From positions 1 to 32,640 of the forward strand of contig DFGT01000001.1 of the NCBI GenBank assembly GCA_002371265.1: 32,640 nucleotides of DNA, read 5' to 3'. Position 1 is the stretch's first letter. Each line of letters starts with the position of its first letter. The stretch comes from Bacteroidales bacterium UBA3743. GTDB taxonomy: Bacteria > Bacteroidota > Bacteroidia > Bacteroidales > Paludibacteraceae. The notes beneath the pieces are model-generated. The model did no database searches. It was not told the DNA's origin and saw only the letters and a list, made by a program, of their open reading frames with translations. The position numbers and the translations under genes are program-made. Below are positions 22,927-31,457 of the stretch, piece by piece.

Positions 22927-23523
22927 TCAGTCTTCAATTATAAGAGATTCCACTTTTTTCAACCTTTCAATCAAATTCGGAGCGTCGCCTTTACGAATAG
23001 AGAGTACCATGTTGCAGTTGTTGTCGAACTGCTGCGACATGACCTGTGGAGCCACATCCTTGATTATCTTCATCACATCATTCATCACTAGATAATCAAA
23101 CGAAATATGGATTTCCTCGTCCACCGTCTTCTCTACAATCTCCGCATTTTCCAAAGCATCCGCCGACGCCACTTTATAAGCGTTTATCAATCCGCTCGTT
23201 CCAAGTTTTGTACCGCCGAAATATCGAACCACAGCGATCAAAACATTTGTCACACCGGCAGACAAAAGAGAGCCAAGAATCGGGCGTCCAGCTGTGCCCG
23301 ACGGTTCTCCATCATCATTCGAACGATAGTCTGCTTTGTCGACACCCAAAATATATGCATAGCATACATGTCGGGCATCGTGATGCTCCTTACGCTTCTC
23401 CTCAAGTATCGTCTTTATCTGCTCCACATTAGAAACAGGTACTGCAAAGGCAATAAACTTACTGCCCTTCTCTTTGTATAATCCCTCCGACGGAGCATTG
23501 ATTGTCAGATACTTGTCTTCCAA
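22927..23523 (-). CDS. YigZ/IMPACT family protein
   Basis: This 198-residue protein is of the IMPACT/YigZ family (UPF0029). It has the N-terminal KGSKFIAFAVPV, the signature DDGEPSGTAGRPIL, and AVVRYFGGTKLGTSGLI, all typical of the family's first domain. The C-terminal ferredoxin-like domain runs from about residue 130. Related proteins bind translation components or RNA, but the bacterial role is not settled. It lies 47 bases downstream of the DEAD-box helicase gene on the same strand. Confidence 0.92.
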   Translation of the reverse strand: MEDKYLTINAPSEGLYKEKGSKFIAFAVPVSNVEQIKTILEEKRKEHHDARHVCYAYILGVDKADYRSNDDGEPSGTAGRPILGSLLSAGVTNVLIAVVRYFGGTKLGTSGLINAYKVASADALENAEIVEKTVDEEIHISFDYLVMNDVMKIIKDVAPQVMSQQFDNNCNMVLSIRKGDAPNLIERLKKVESLIIED

Positions 23524-23570
23524 ACTCTTCTTTTATTAACAAGCCCTGGCGAATTTGCCATAAGCTATCG

Positions 23571-25421
23571 TTAATTAAACTTATTTCGACGCTGCCCTTC
23601 CTTCTTACGTTTTCTGTTGTCGGTAGGTGCACCCTTGCGGTCACGACGTGGCTTTTGATAAGCCCATTCGTCATCATCATGCTTGCGTTTTCCGCCGCCG
23701 AAATTTTTGTCTCCGAAATCCTTAGTACGTCTTTCACTGTTGCGGCTGCGTCCACGCTGTTCGCCCTGCACTTCAGCCAAAACAAGATCACTGCCACGAT
23801 GCACCTCGCTAAATGCCTTGAACATCTTCTGGACATGAGAGTTAGGCACGTCAAAGAAAGTGTAGCGAGGAGTGATTTCTATATCACGGATACTGATATT
23901 TTTATCGTTGACAGTGTCATTGATAAGTCCGAGCACCTTTTTCGGAGTAAGACCGACATTCTCTCCTTTATTGATTTTCAGGCGAGTAAAATCAGGGCGA
24001 GTGTAGCCGCCACGTAAACCTTTTTTCTCTTTACCATCAGTCTTGTCATCACCACGTCTGCCCTTCTTATCACGTCCGCCACGCTCTGGACGCTCCGTAA
24101 TATTAAGATCCTCCGCGTCTTTATAATATTCAATAAACTGATTGAATTGCAATGAGACAAAATGTTTGATGATATCCTCACGGCTCATTCCTTCAAGCTC
24201 GGAATACGCCATATCCAGATATTGCGACACCTGCTCCTCATTGATCTCTACAGTCTTTAATTTGTTTAGGATAGACTTCAACTGAGCCGAACAGACCTCC
24301 ATTCCTGATGGGACATCCTTTCTTTCAAACTCCTTGCCGATAATCTTCTCAATCTCACGGATTTTGCTTTTCTCACGGAGATGAAGGATGCTTATAGAGA
24401 CACCCTTTTTGCCAGCTCTACCGGTACGTCCGCTTCTGTGAGTGTAGCTTTCCACATCATCAGGCAAGCAATAGTTGATAACATGAGTCAAGTTGTTCAC
24501 GTCCAATCCACGAGCGGCGACATCAGTTGCCACCAGAAGCTGGAGATTCTTGATTCTGAATTTCTGCATCACAGCGTCACGCTGAGCCTGCGACAAATCA
24601 CCGTGAAGTGCATCGGCGTTATAGCCATCCTTCATCAGCGACTCTGCAATATCCTTGGTCTCCTGACGAGTGCGACAGAAGACAATTCCGTAAATATCCG
24701 GATTAAGGTCGACAACACGTTTCAGACAAGCGTAGCGGTTTTTAGCCGCAACCATATAATAAATATGGCTCACGTTTTCTGATCCCGAATTCTTCTTGCC
24801 AATCGCGATCTCCACATGATTCTTCATATAGTTTTTTGCGATGTTAGCGATTTCTCTAGGCATAGTAGCCGAGAAAAGAAGAGTACGATGGTCTTCCGGT
24901 ATTTCGCTGAAAATTCTTTCGATATCTTCTTTGAAACCCATGTTAAGCATCTCGTCAGCCTCATCAAGGACAAGGAACCTCACATTTTCAAGATGCACTT
25001 TTTTTCGTTCAATAAGGTCAATAAGACGACCAGGAGTAGCCACAAGGATCTGAGGCTGCACATCAAGGTCCTTAAACTGGCGGATGATGCTTTCACCACC
25101 ATAAACAGGAACGACCTTGACCTTAGTATACTTTGCGAAATTTTTAAGATCATTGCTAATCTGCACGCAAAGTTCACGTGTAGGAGCAAGAATCAACGTT
25201 TGAATCTGATTGCGAGAATCATCTGTAAGTTGGAGTACAGGAAGTCCAAAGCCAGCAGTCTTGCCGGTTCCGGTTTGGGCCAAAGCCACCAAATCTCTAT
25301 CGTCATCACTAAGCAAGAAAGGAGTAACCTTCTCTTGGATCGGCATTGCCTCGACAAAACCCATGTCGGAAACAGCCTTCAGGATTTCATCTTTGAAACC
25401 CAATTCTTCGAATGTTGCCAT
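23571..25421 (-). CDS. DEAD-box RNA helicase with DbpA RNA-binding domain (DeaD/CsdA-like)
   Basis: This 616-residue ATP-dependent RNA helicase has a Q motif around GFVEAMPIQ (21-29), motif I AQTGTGKT (48-55), PTREL (80-84), TPGR (129-132), DEAD (153-156), SAT (184-186) and HRSGRTGRAG near residue 333. Residues about 490-555 form a DbpA-type RNA-binding domain (PF03880; NVGLTPKKVLGLIND, RYTFFDVP). The tail is highly basic with RRDRKG-type repeats. This layout is that of DeaD/CsdA helicases that act in ribosome assembly, RNA decay and cold adaptation. A -7 promoter element lies in the divergent intergenic region. Confidence 0.94.
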   Translation of the reverse strand: MATFEELGFKDEILKAVSDMGFVEAMPIQEKVTPFLLSDDDRDLVALAQTGTGKTAGFGLPVLQLTDDSRNQIQTLILAPTRELCVQISNDLKNFAKYTKVKVVPVYGGESIIRQFKDLDVQPQILVATPGRLIDLIERKKVHLENVRFLVLDEADEMLNMGFKEDIERIFSEIPEDHRTLLFSATMPREIANIAKNYMKNHVEIAIGKKNSGSENVSHIYYMVAAKNRYACLKRVVDLNPDIYGIVFCRTRQETKDIAESLMKDGYNADALHGDLSQAQRDAVMQKFRIKNLQLLVATDVAARGLDVNNLTHVINYCLPDDVESYTHRSGRTGRAGKKGVSISILHLREKSKIREIEKIIGKEFERKDVPSGMEVCSAQLKSILNKLKTVEINEEQVSQYLDMAYSELEGMSREDIIKHFVSLQFNQFIEYYKDAEDLNITERPERGGRDKKGRRGDDKTDGKEKKGLRGGYTRPDFTRLKINKGENVGLTPKKVLGLINDTVNDKNISIRDIEITPRYTFFDVPNSHVQKMFKAFSEVHRGSDLVLAEVQGEQRGRSRNSERRTKDFGDKNFGGGKRKHDDDEWAYQKPRRDRKGAPTDNRKRKKEGQRRNKFN

Positions 25422-25523
25422 TAAAAAAGGATTATATTCATGGCAGAAACATCCTCACCCCCTTTTACAACAGTGATACATACCTCGCCACAAACCATTT
25501 AGCATATATAATTTTATCGGCGA

Positions 25524-25531
25524 CAAATATA
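25524..25531 (-). promoter_or_regulatory. -7 promoter element of the DEAD-box helicase gene
   Basis: TATATTTG on the minus strand, 103 bases before the start codon. The leader of roughly 95 bases is long compared with neighbours and could hold cold-shock or auto-control signals, as in other CsdA-like genes; no specific fold was identified. Confidence 0.45.
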
Positions 25532-25658
25532 ATAAAAAAAGTCGACAAATAATGTTGGAAAACAGAAAATAAGACAAATAATGTATCTATTTCATCAAAA
25601 ACGATATTTGATTTATGTTCAAAACAAATTTTCATTATGAATAAATAGAAAAAAGTGG

Positions 25659-25666
25659 TAGATTTG
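25659..25666 (+). promoter_or_regulatory. -7 promoter element of the periplasmic isomerase operon
   Basis: TAGATTTG fits TAnnTTTG, 24 bases before the start codon of the first isomerase gene. No clear -33 TTTG. Confidence 0.5.
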
Positions 25667-25689
25667 CAGAAACAAAAACAAAAAGAATA

Positions 25690-27690
25690 ATGAACGTAGC
25701 AAAATACATAGCGACAGTTTGCGCATTAACAAGCATTAGTGCATCAGCAATGGATATAGATGTTCCAGGCTTGATGAAATCAATAAACAAATCTGATGAT
25801 CCCGTGCTTATGGTTATAGGTACAGAAGCATACAGATTCGACACAATCACAAGAGGTGAGTTTGAGTACATGTACAACAAGAACAACAACATCTCTTTGG
25901 ATGGTCCGATGAGCATGGACGACTACAAGGAATTGTTCATCAACTACAAATTAAAATCATATGATGCGACAAAAAGATTTCCTGACTTGAAACTCAACAC
26001 ATATACAAAAGAGTTGGATTCGTATGTCAAGCATTTAGCATATCCATATCTCATAAACGGAGATTTGGAGAAAAAATTCATCAACGAAGCATATCAAAGA
26101 GAACAGGAATATATCACAGCCAGTCACATCTTAATCAAAGGTGTAAATGAGGCGTCAAAACAAAAGATCGACAAGATTTACAATCGTCTTAAGAAAGGGG
26201 AAAAATTCTTTGATTTAGCGAAGGAAAATTCAGACTGTGGCAGTGCCTTCAGAGGAGGTTTTCTAGGAGAATTCTCCGCTTTCGACATGGTTTACAATTT
26301 TGAGACCGTTGCATACAACACACCTGTTGGTGAATTCAGTACTCCATTCACCACACAATTTGGATACCATATCGTTTATATCCACGACAGACGTCCAAAA
26401 GCAATTGCTGTAAAAGCCCATGAGATTTTCTTCCCTTTAGAGACAAGAGATTCTTACGTAGATTCTGTTTTTGCAATCGCAAAGAAAAGTAAAAATTTTG
26501 GCAAAGTAGCAAAAAAATATTCCATGAAGGGCAACGCTAAAAAAGACAAAGGCGACATGGGGCTTATTAAAAATGATGGTTTGTATCCTCAGGAAATCAT
26601 AGACAAACTATTCAAAATGCCAGTCGGTGATGTTCAAAAATACACAAGTTCATTTGGCAAGCACATTTTCGTGGTAGATGAAATTCAAACAGCTGTTCCC
26701 CTTGACAGTGCTAAATATGAAGCATTGAAGAAAAAGGTGATGAGTGGAGACCGATATGAAGCAGTAAAGAAAAAAGTTGGTGAAGAGCTTCGTTACAAAA
26801 ATGGATTCAAGCTTAACGACTCGCTTATCAATGAGGTTGCTAAGCTGAAAAATGTCGGCATGGAGTTTATGGTTGATTCAATAAAAAAGATTGACGGAAC
26901 ATGGTATGAATACAATGGTGAAGTCATCACTACAGAAGATTTCAGACATAAATACATGAATTTCCACGACTCATACAGGAAAAAAGTTGGTGAGAAATAT
27001 CTACGCACAGAAATTTCTATAGACACCAACTTGACATACAAAGAAAATTTGGTAAATTATATCCAAGACATTGTTGAACTTGATGCCTTGAACAAAGAAT
27101 TGAAAAGCATTGCAAAAAAGAACAAAGAATTCGTATATGCTTTAAAAGAATATAGCGACGGATTATTGGTATATGCAGCAAGTGATTTCCATGTTTGGGG
27201 TAATAAATCAACAAAAGCAGACAGTTTGTCTAAATTCTTCCGTGAGAGGAAAGAGAAATATCAGTTCGACGAGCCTAAATGGGTCGGAGTGATCTTCTCT
27301 GTTGCCAACAAAGACACATTGAAAAAAATAAAGACACTGGCCACAAAGAATTCTAATTTGGATGCATTCGAATTTAACGAACTCGTTAAAGATAAAATAC
27401 GCAAAGGGTATACGACTAAGAAAGGAGCCTGGATAAAAGGTGAAAACGCGATCTTGGACAAATATTATTTCAAAACAATCCCAGCGGATTCCACCGTTGA
27501 AGCTGAAAAATTTCCACTTGTGTATATATACGGAAATGAATCAAAAATTCCTCAGTGGCACACTTCTGTAAAGGGCAAGGTGATTGCTGATTACCAAAAA
27601 GAGCTGGAAAAGAATTGGATCAACAACAACCGTCGACTCTATCCAGTTGTCATTAAAGAAGACGTATACAAAACAGTGAATAACCATTAA
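25690..27690 (+). CDS. Periplasmic peptidylprolyl isomerase with two parvulin domains
   Basis: This 666-residue exported protein has a signal peptide (cleavage near ASA-M, about residue 20), an N-terminal SurA/PpiD-like helical region, and two parvulin (PpiC) domains. The first spans about 143-237 (ASHILI, FDLAKENSD, GGFLGEF, TQFGYHIVYI). The second spans about 239-335 (AHEIFF, KGDMGLI, SFGKHIFVV). A long C-terminal region (340-666) has no domain I can name; it is rich in Lys and helical. It likely folds outer-membrane proteins. It is the first gene of a plus-strand operon with two further SurA-like genes and an OstA-like gene; the next gene starts 2 bases after its stop. Confidence 0.9.
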   Translation: MNVAKYIATVCALTSISASAMDIDVPGLMKSINKSDDPVLMVIGTEAYRFDTITRGEFEYMYNKNNNISLDGPMSMDDYKELFINYKLKSYDATKRFPDLKLNTYTKELDSYVKHLAYPYLINGDLEKKFINEAYQREQEYITASHILIKGVNEASKQKIDKIYNRLKKGEKFFDLAKENSDCGSAFRGGFLGEFSAFDMVYNFETVAYNTPVGEFSTPFTTQFGYHIVYIHDRRPKAIAVKAHEIFFPLETRDSYVDSVFAIAKKSKNFGKVAKKYSMKGNAKKDKGDMGLIKNDGLYPQEIIDKLFKMPVGDVQKYTSSFGKHIFVVDEIQTAVPLDSAKYEALKKKVMSGDRYEAVKKKVGEELRYKNGFKLNDSLINEVAKLKNVGMEFMVDSIKKIDGTWYEYNGEVITTEDFRHKYMNFHDSYRKKVGEKYLRTEISIDTNLTYKENLVNYIQDIVELDALNKELKSIAKKNKEFVYALKEYSDGLLVYAASDFHVWGNKSTKADSLSKFFRERKEKYQFDEPKWVGVIFSVANKDTLKKIKTLATKNSNLDAFEFNELVKDKIRKGYTTKKGAWIKGENAILDKYYFKTIPADSTVEAEKFPLVYIYGNESKIPQWHTSVKGKVIADYQKELEKNWINNNRRLYPVVIKEDVYKTVNNH

Positions 27691-27692
27691 AT

Positions 27693-28571
27693 ATGGCACA
27701 CACTAAAAAGTTATTTATAAAAAAGACTATAAAAATGACCGGAATAGCAGCACTTTTTTCTATGTGCTGCTTTTCGTCATGTAAATACTTCGGCAAAGGA
27801 GTTGAGCCAATCGCTGAATTGAACGGCAAACCTTTATACGAAGATGAGGTCAAAAGTGTTCTTCATCCTGACATGTCGTATGAAGACAGCATCAAAAGCA
27901 TCGACAACTATATCCGAAATTGGGCTGTAGAAGAACTTCTATACCTAAAAGCAGAAGAGAACATCACTGAAACTGAAGAGGTGGACCTGCTCGTAGAGAA
28001 ATATCGTAAATCGTTGATGATATACGAATACCAGCAGCACCTGATTCATGACAAACTCAGCAACCCAATCAAAGAATCAGAACTTCAGGATTTCTACAAC
28101 AGCAATCCTGATCTCTACACCGCTCATGAGACACTGTTCAACGGAATATTCATCACCATGCCAGTAAAGTCTCAGGCTAAAAGCGAAATCAACAGTTTGC
28201 TTAAATTTGCGGAAATCAACATCAGTGCCATCGAACCGATAGCCACAAAATACGGTTTGAAAATCAAATATTTTGACAACGAATGGACTCCTATCGCAGC
28301 TGTCCAGCGTCTGGGAATGTTTGACATTTCACGCACGCACTCATTTGAGCATAAAAACCATTTTGAAAGCACAGATGAAGAAAATGTTTATATTCTTGTT
28401 GTCCAAGACCACATCAAGGTGGGTGACAGACAACCTTTCATATATGTGAAGGAAAGAATTGAAAACATGATGATAGAACAAAAAAAGGCTAATTTCTTGC
28501 GCAAACTGGCTGACGACGCTTACAACGAAGCTATCCAATCAGGTGCTTTGATCAGAAACGAGAAAAAATGA
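27693..28571 (+). CDS. SurA-like lipoprotein without a recognisable parvulin domain
   Basis: This 292-residue lipoprotein has a basic N-terminus, hydrophobic stretch and lipobox CFSSC (C30). A second possible start is Met15. After the lipobox comes a SurA/PpiD N-terminal-like segment (IAELNGKPLYEDEVKSVL, then a long helical region), but the HILI and FG-x-H motifs of parvulin domains are not seen. It may therefore be a chaperone rather than an isomerase. It is embedded between two isomerase genes: 2 bases after the first, and overlapping the next by 4 bases (ATGA), so tight co-translation is expected. Function is inferred from context. Confidence 0.75.
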   Translation: MAHTKKLFIKKTIKMTGIAALFSMCCFSSCKYFGKGVEPIAELNGKPLYEDEVKSVLHPDMSYEDSIKSIDNYIRNWAVEELLYLKAEENITETEEVDLLVEKYRKSLMIYEYQQHLIHDKLSNPIKESELQDFYNSNPDLYTAHETLFNGIFITMPVKSQAKSEINSLLKFAEINISAIEPIATKYGLKIKYFDNEWTPIAAVQRLGMFDISRTHSFEHKNHFESTDEENVYILVVQDHIKVGDRQPFIYVKERIENMMIEQKKANFLRKLADDAYNEAIQSGALIRNEKK

Positions 28572-29917
28572 AAAAAATAAAGATTATTTCAATATTAGCT
28601 TTGCTGAACCTTGCTTTTTCAGCATTTGCACAAAACAACATAGTGGACGAAATCGCTTGGATTGTCGGCGATGAAATCATCCTGAAATCCGACGTAGAGG
28701 AGCAGAAAATCCGTATGCAGATGGAAGGGGAGAAAATCAAGGGCGACCCATACTGCTACATTCCAGAGCAGATGGCTCTTACCAAGCTGTTCCTCGACCA
28801 AGCTAAAATTGATAGTATTGAAGCCGACGAGAAATCTGTAGACCAACAGGTAGAGATGCGTCTCAATTATATGGTCGGACAAATCGGTTCAAAAGAAAAA
28901 CTTGCTGAGTATTTCATGAAAGACTATGAGGACATCCGCACTGAATTGAAGGATATGGTCCGCACCCAGCAATTGGTACAGCAAGTGCAAAACAAAGTGG
29001 TCGGAACAATTCAGTCGACTCCAGCAGAAATACGCAAATTTGCAAACAGTCTGCCAGAAGACAGCCTGCCTAGTATTCCTAACCAGGTAGAGGTGCAGAT
29101 TCTGACCGTTGAGCCGTTCATCACAAAAGAGGAGATTGAGGAAGTCAAGGACAAACTACGTGATTTCCAGAAACGCTGCGACGACGGAAGCACTTCATTC
29201 TCCACTTTGGCAATTTTCTATTCTGAAGATGCAGAGAGTGCAAAAAGAGGTGGTGAACTTGGATTCATGGGAAGAGGACAATTGGTGAAAGAATATGCCG
29301 ACGTCGCTTTCGCAATGTATGAGCCTGGAAAAATCTCAAAGATAGTGGAGAGTGAATTCGGATTTCACTTGATACAGCTTATTGAGAGGAAGGACGAGAA
29401 AGTAAACACACGTCATATTTTGCTCAAGCCAAAGGCATCTTTGGAGAATATGAATAAGGCAAAAGAACGAATCGACAGTATCGCCAAAGTCATTGACGAT
29501 AAGAAATTTACATTCGAGCAATGTGTGGCTCTCTACTCTACTGACAAAAGCACACGCAACTGTTCGGGCATCCTTACAAACATGCAAAATGGTTCTACCA
29601 AGCATGAGATGCAGGAACTTCCACAGGAGGTAGGTAGAGCAGTATACTCTTTGGAAGAAGGACAGGTATCAAAACCATTCCTTATGGTCGACCGTTCAGG
29701 AAAGACTGTATACTGCATCGCCAAGCTGAAAAGCAAGACAAAAGCACACAAGGCAAACATGAGCCACGATTTTGCTTTGCTCAAACAACTGTATGAAGGT
29801 CATAAGAAACAGGAAAAATTAAACAGCTGGATTGCGAAGAAGCAGAAAGAGACATACGTCCGCATTGATGAAAATTGGAAAAACTGCGACTTCGAGCATG
29901 ACGGTTGGATTAAATAA
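28568..29917 (+). CDS. SurA-like periplasmic peptidylprolyl isomerase
   Basis: This 449-residue exported protein has a signal peptide (cleavage near AFA-Q) and the SurA layout. The N-terminal chaperone helices start VDEIAWIVGDEIILKSDVEE, followed by parvulin domain 1 (about 174-272: VQILTVEPF, GGELGFMGRGQLV, SEFGFHLIQLIE) and parvulin domain 2 (about 278-383: TRHILLK, FEQCVALYS, a degenerate GILTNM). A C-terminal helix follows. SurA escorts unfolded outer-membrane proteins to the BAM machinery. It overlaps the upstream lipoprotein gene by 4 bases and is followed by the OstA-like gene after 21 bases. I do not assign the symbol because several paralogues are present. Confidence 0.92.
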   Translation: MKKIKIISILALLNLAFSAFAQNNIVDEIAWIVGDEIILKSDVEEQKIRMQMEGEKIKGDPYCYIPEQMALTKLFLDQAKIDSIEADEKSVDQQVEMRLNYMVGQIGSKEKLAEYFMKDYEDIRTELKDMVRTQQLVQQVQNKVVGTIQSTPAEIRKFANSLPEDSLPSIPNQVEVQILTVEPFITKEEIEEVKDKLRDFQKRCDDGSTSFSTLAIFYSEDAESAKRGGELGFMGRGQLVKEYADVAFAMYEPGKISKIVESEFGFHLIQLIERKDEKVNTRHILLKPKASLENMNKAKERIDSIAKVIDDKKFTFEQCVALYSTDKSTRNCSGILTNMQNGSTKHEMQELPQEVGRAVYSLEEGQVSKPFLMVDRSGKTVYCIAKLKSKTKAHKANMSHDFALLKQLYEGHKKQEKLNSWIAKKQKETYVRIDENWKNCDFEHDGWIK

Positions 29918-29938
29918 AAGTTTCGATACAACGCAACA

Positions 29939-31447
29939 ATGAGTCTAATAAAAAAGACATATATATTTTTGCTGCTGTTATTTTTTGCAGTGTCTGCCAA
30001 TGCCGCGACAAATGTGATCCTAGAAAATAGCGAGGAGCTGTCGTTCGACAAGGAGCATGGACGCGACTATCAGATTCTTCGCGGCAATGTCAGATTCCGT
30101 CACGAGAATGCTGTGATGTACTGTGACAGCGCATATTTCTACGACACCAACAATTCGTTTGACGCATTCGGAAACTGTCGTGTGGTGCAGGACACTATGA
30201 CCATGGTGTCCAACACGATGTATTACGATGGGAACACTCGAATAATCAAAGTGCGTGGAGGGGCTGTGCTTCATAACGGAAGCATGACACTGACAACAGA
30301 CTGGCTCGATTTCTACAGAGACGCCAACTACGGATATTACGCTGATGGCGGACATCTCGTCGACCCTCAATTTGACATTGTCTCTAAAAAAGGGTATTAC
30401 TACCCTAGCTCAAAAGTCTCATTTTTCAAGGGAGACGTGACAATGCTGAGCGGAGAGACAAAGATTCTCACTGACTCTCTGAAGTTCGACCAAAAGCAGA
30501 ACATTTCTTCTGTGTTCGGCCCGTCTACTATCTACCACACCGACTACACAATAGAGACCACACATGCGTGGACCAACACCGTGGACAGATACGGACGTCT
30601 ATACAACCATTCCGTCCTGACAAGCAAGAAAGGCGACAAAATGACCGCCGACTCCATCTATTTCTCCAGTCTGACAAACACAGTGGAGATGTGGGGCGAC
30701 GCGTTGGCTCTCGACGACTCTTCACACACCGGTTTTTCCGGCGATTACGCATGGATGCAGAACAATCCCGGCAAGGGCATCATCGTAGGCAGGGCATGCA
30801 TGATGGACTATTCCAATCCGGACGACACAATGTTCGTGCACGGCGACACGATCAAGTATCTCCAGTCTCCCGTCGACACAACTAAAAGAGAGCTTTACGC
30901 TTTCCATCACGTGAAACTTTTCAGCAACGACATGCAGGCTAAAGGAGATTCGATGACATACATAGAACTTGATTCATTGATCCGTCTGGATGGCAACCCT
31001 GTATTATGGTCGGACGAAAGCCAGATCACCGGCGACACAATCAAGATCTTCACAAAAGAGAACAAGCCAAACTGGATGCATGTCCAGGGCAACGCATTTG
31101 TGATCCAACAGCAAGCGGTAGACTGCTACGACCAGCTTAACGGAAGAGAAGCCAAAGGCTATTTCAAAAACAGTTATCTCGACCGCTTGGACATGATTGG
31201 CAACGCCATGTCGCTATACTACGCACAGGACGAATACAACAAACTGATCGGAATCAACAAGTGTGAAGGCCAGAAACTAACCATCTTCCTTGTCGACAAA
31301 AAAATGGACAGGATAAAAATGACTCCCGAGTCAAAAGGCAAGATGTACCCGCCGGGCAAAATGTCTGAAAAGGAACAGAAGTTGAGGGGATTCAACTGGA
31401 GAGAAGAGGAAAGACCTTTATGCAAAGAGGATATTTTCAAATGGTAA
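29939..31447 (+). CDS. OstA/LptA-like periplasmic protein
   Basis: This 502-residue exported protein has a signal peptide (cleavage near ANA-A, about residue 22) and repeats of the OstA-like beta-jellyroll (PF13100). Examples are ILRGNVRFRHENAVMYCDSA, FGNCRVVQDTMTMVSNTM and IKVRGGAVLHNGSMTLTTD. OstA/LptA modules form the periplasmic bridge that moves LPS to the outer membrane; Bacteroidota often carry these long, multi-repeat forms. Position after three folding-factor genes points to an envelope assembly operon. The C-terminal tail (about 470-502) is basic and unlike the repeats. It is not certain whether it is the LptA itself or a related paralogue. Confidence 0.88.
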   Translation: MSLIKKTYIFLLLLFFAVSANAATNVILENSEELSFDKEHGRDYQILRGNVRFRHENAVMYCDSAYFYDTNNSFDAFGNCRVVQDTMTMVSNTMYYDGNTRIIKVRGGAVLHNGSMTLTTDWLDFYRDANYGYYADGGHLVDPQFDIVSKKGYYYPSSKVSFFKGDVTMLSGETKILTDSLKFDQKQNISSVFGPSTIYHTDYTIETTHAWTNTVDRYGRLYNHSVLTSKKGDKMTADSIYFSSLTNTVEMWGDALALDDSSHTGFSGDYAWMQNNPGKGIIVGRACMMDYSNPDDTMFVHGDTIKYLQSPVDTTKRELYAFHHVKLFSNDMQAKGDSMTYIELDSLIRLDGNPVLWSDESQITGDTIKIFTKENKPNWMHVQGNAFVIQQQAVDCYDQLNGREAKGYFKNSYLDRLDMIGNAMSLYYAQDEYNKLIGINKCEGQKLTIFLVDKKMDRIKMTPESKGKMYPPGKMSEKEQKLRGFNWREEERPLCKEDIFKW

Positions 31448-31457
31448 ATAAAAGGAT

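Noticed and set aside
24816..25424. A 202-codon open frame on the plus strand opposite the DEAD-box helicase
   Set aside because: It mirrors the helicase core motifs on the other strand; no family features or start signals of its own.
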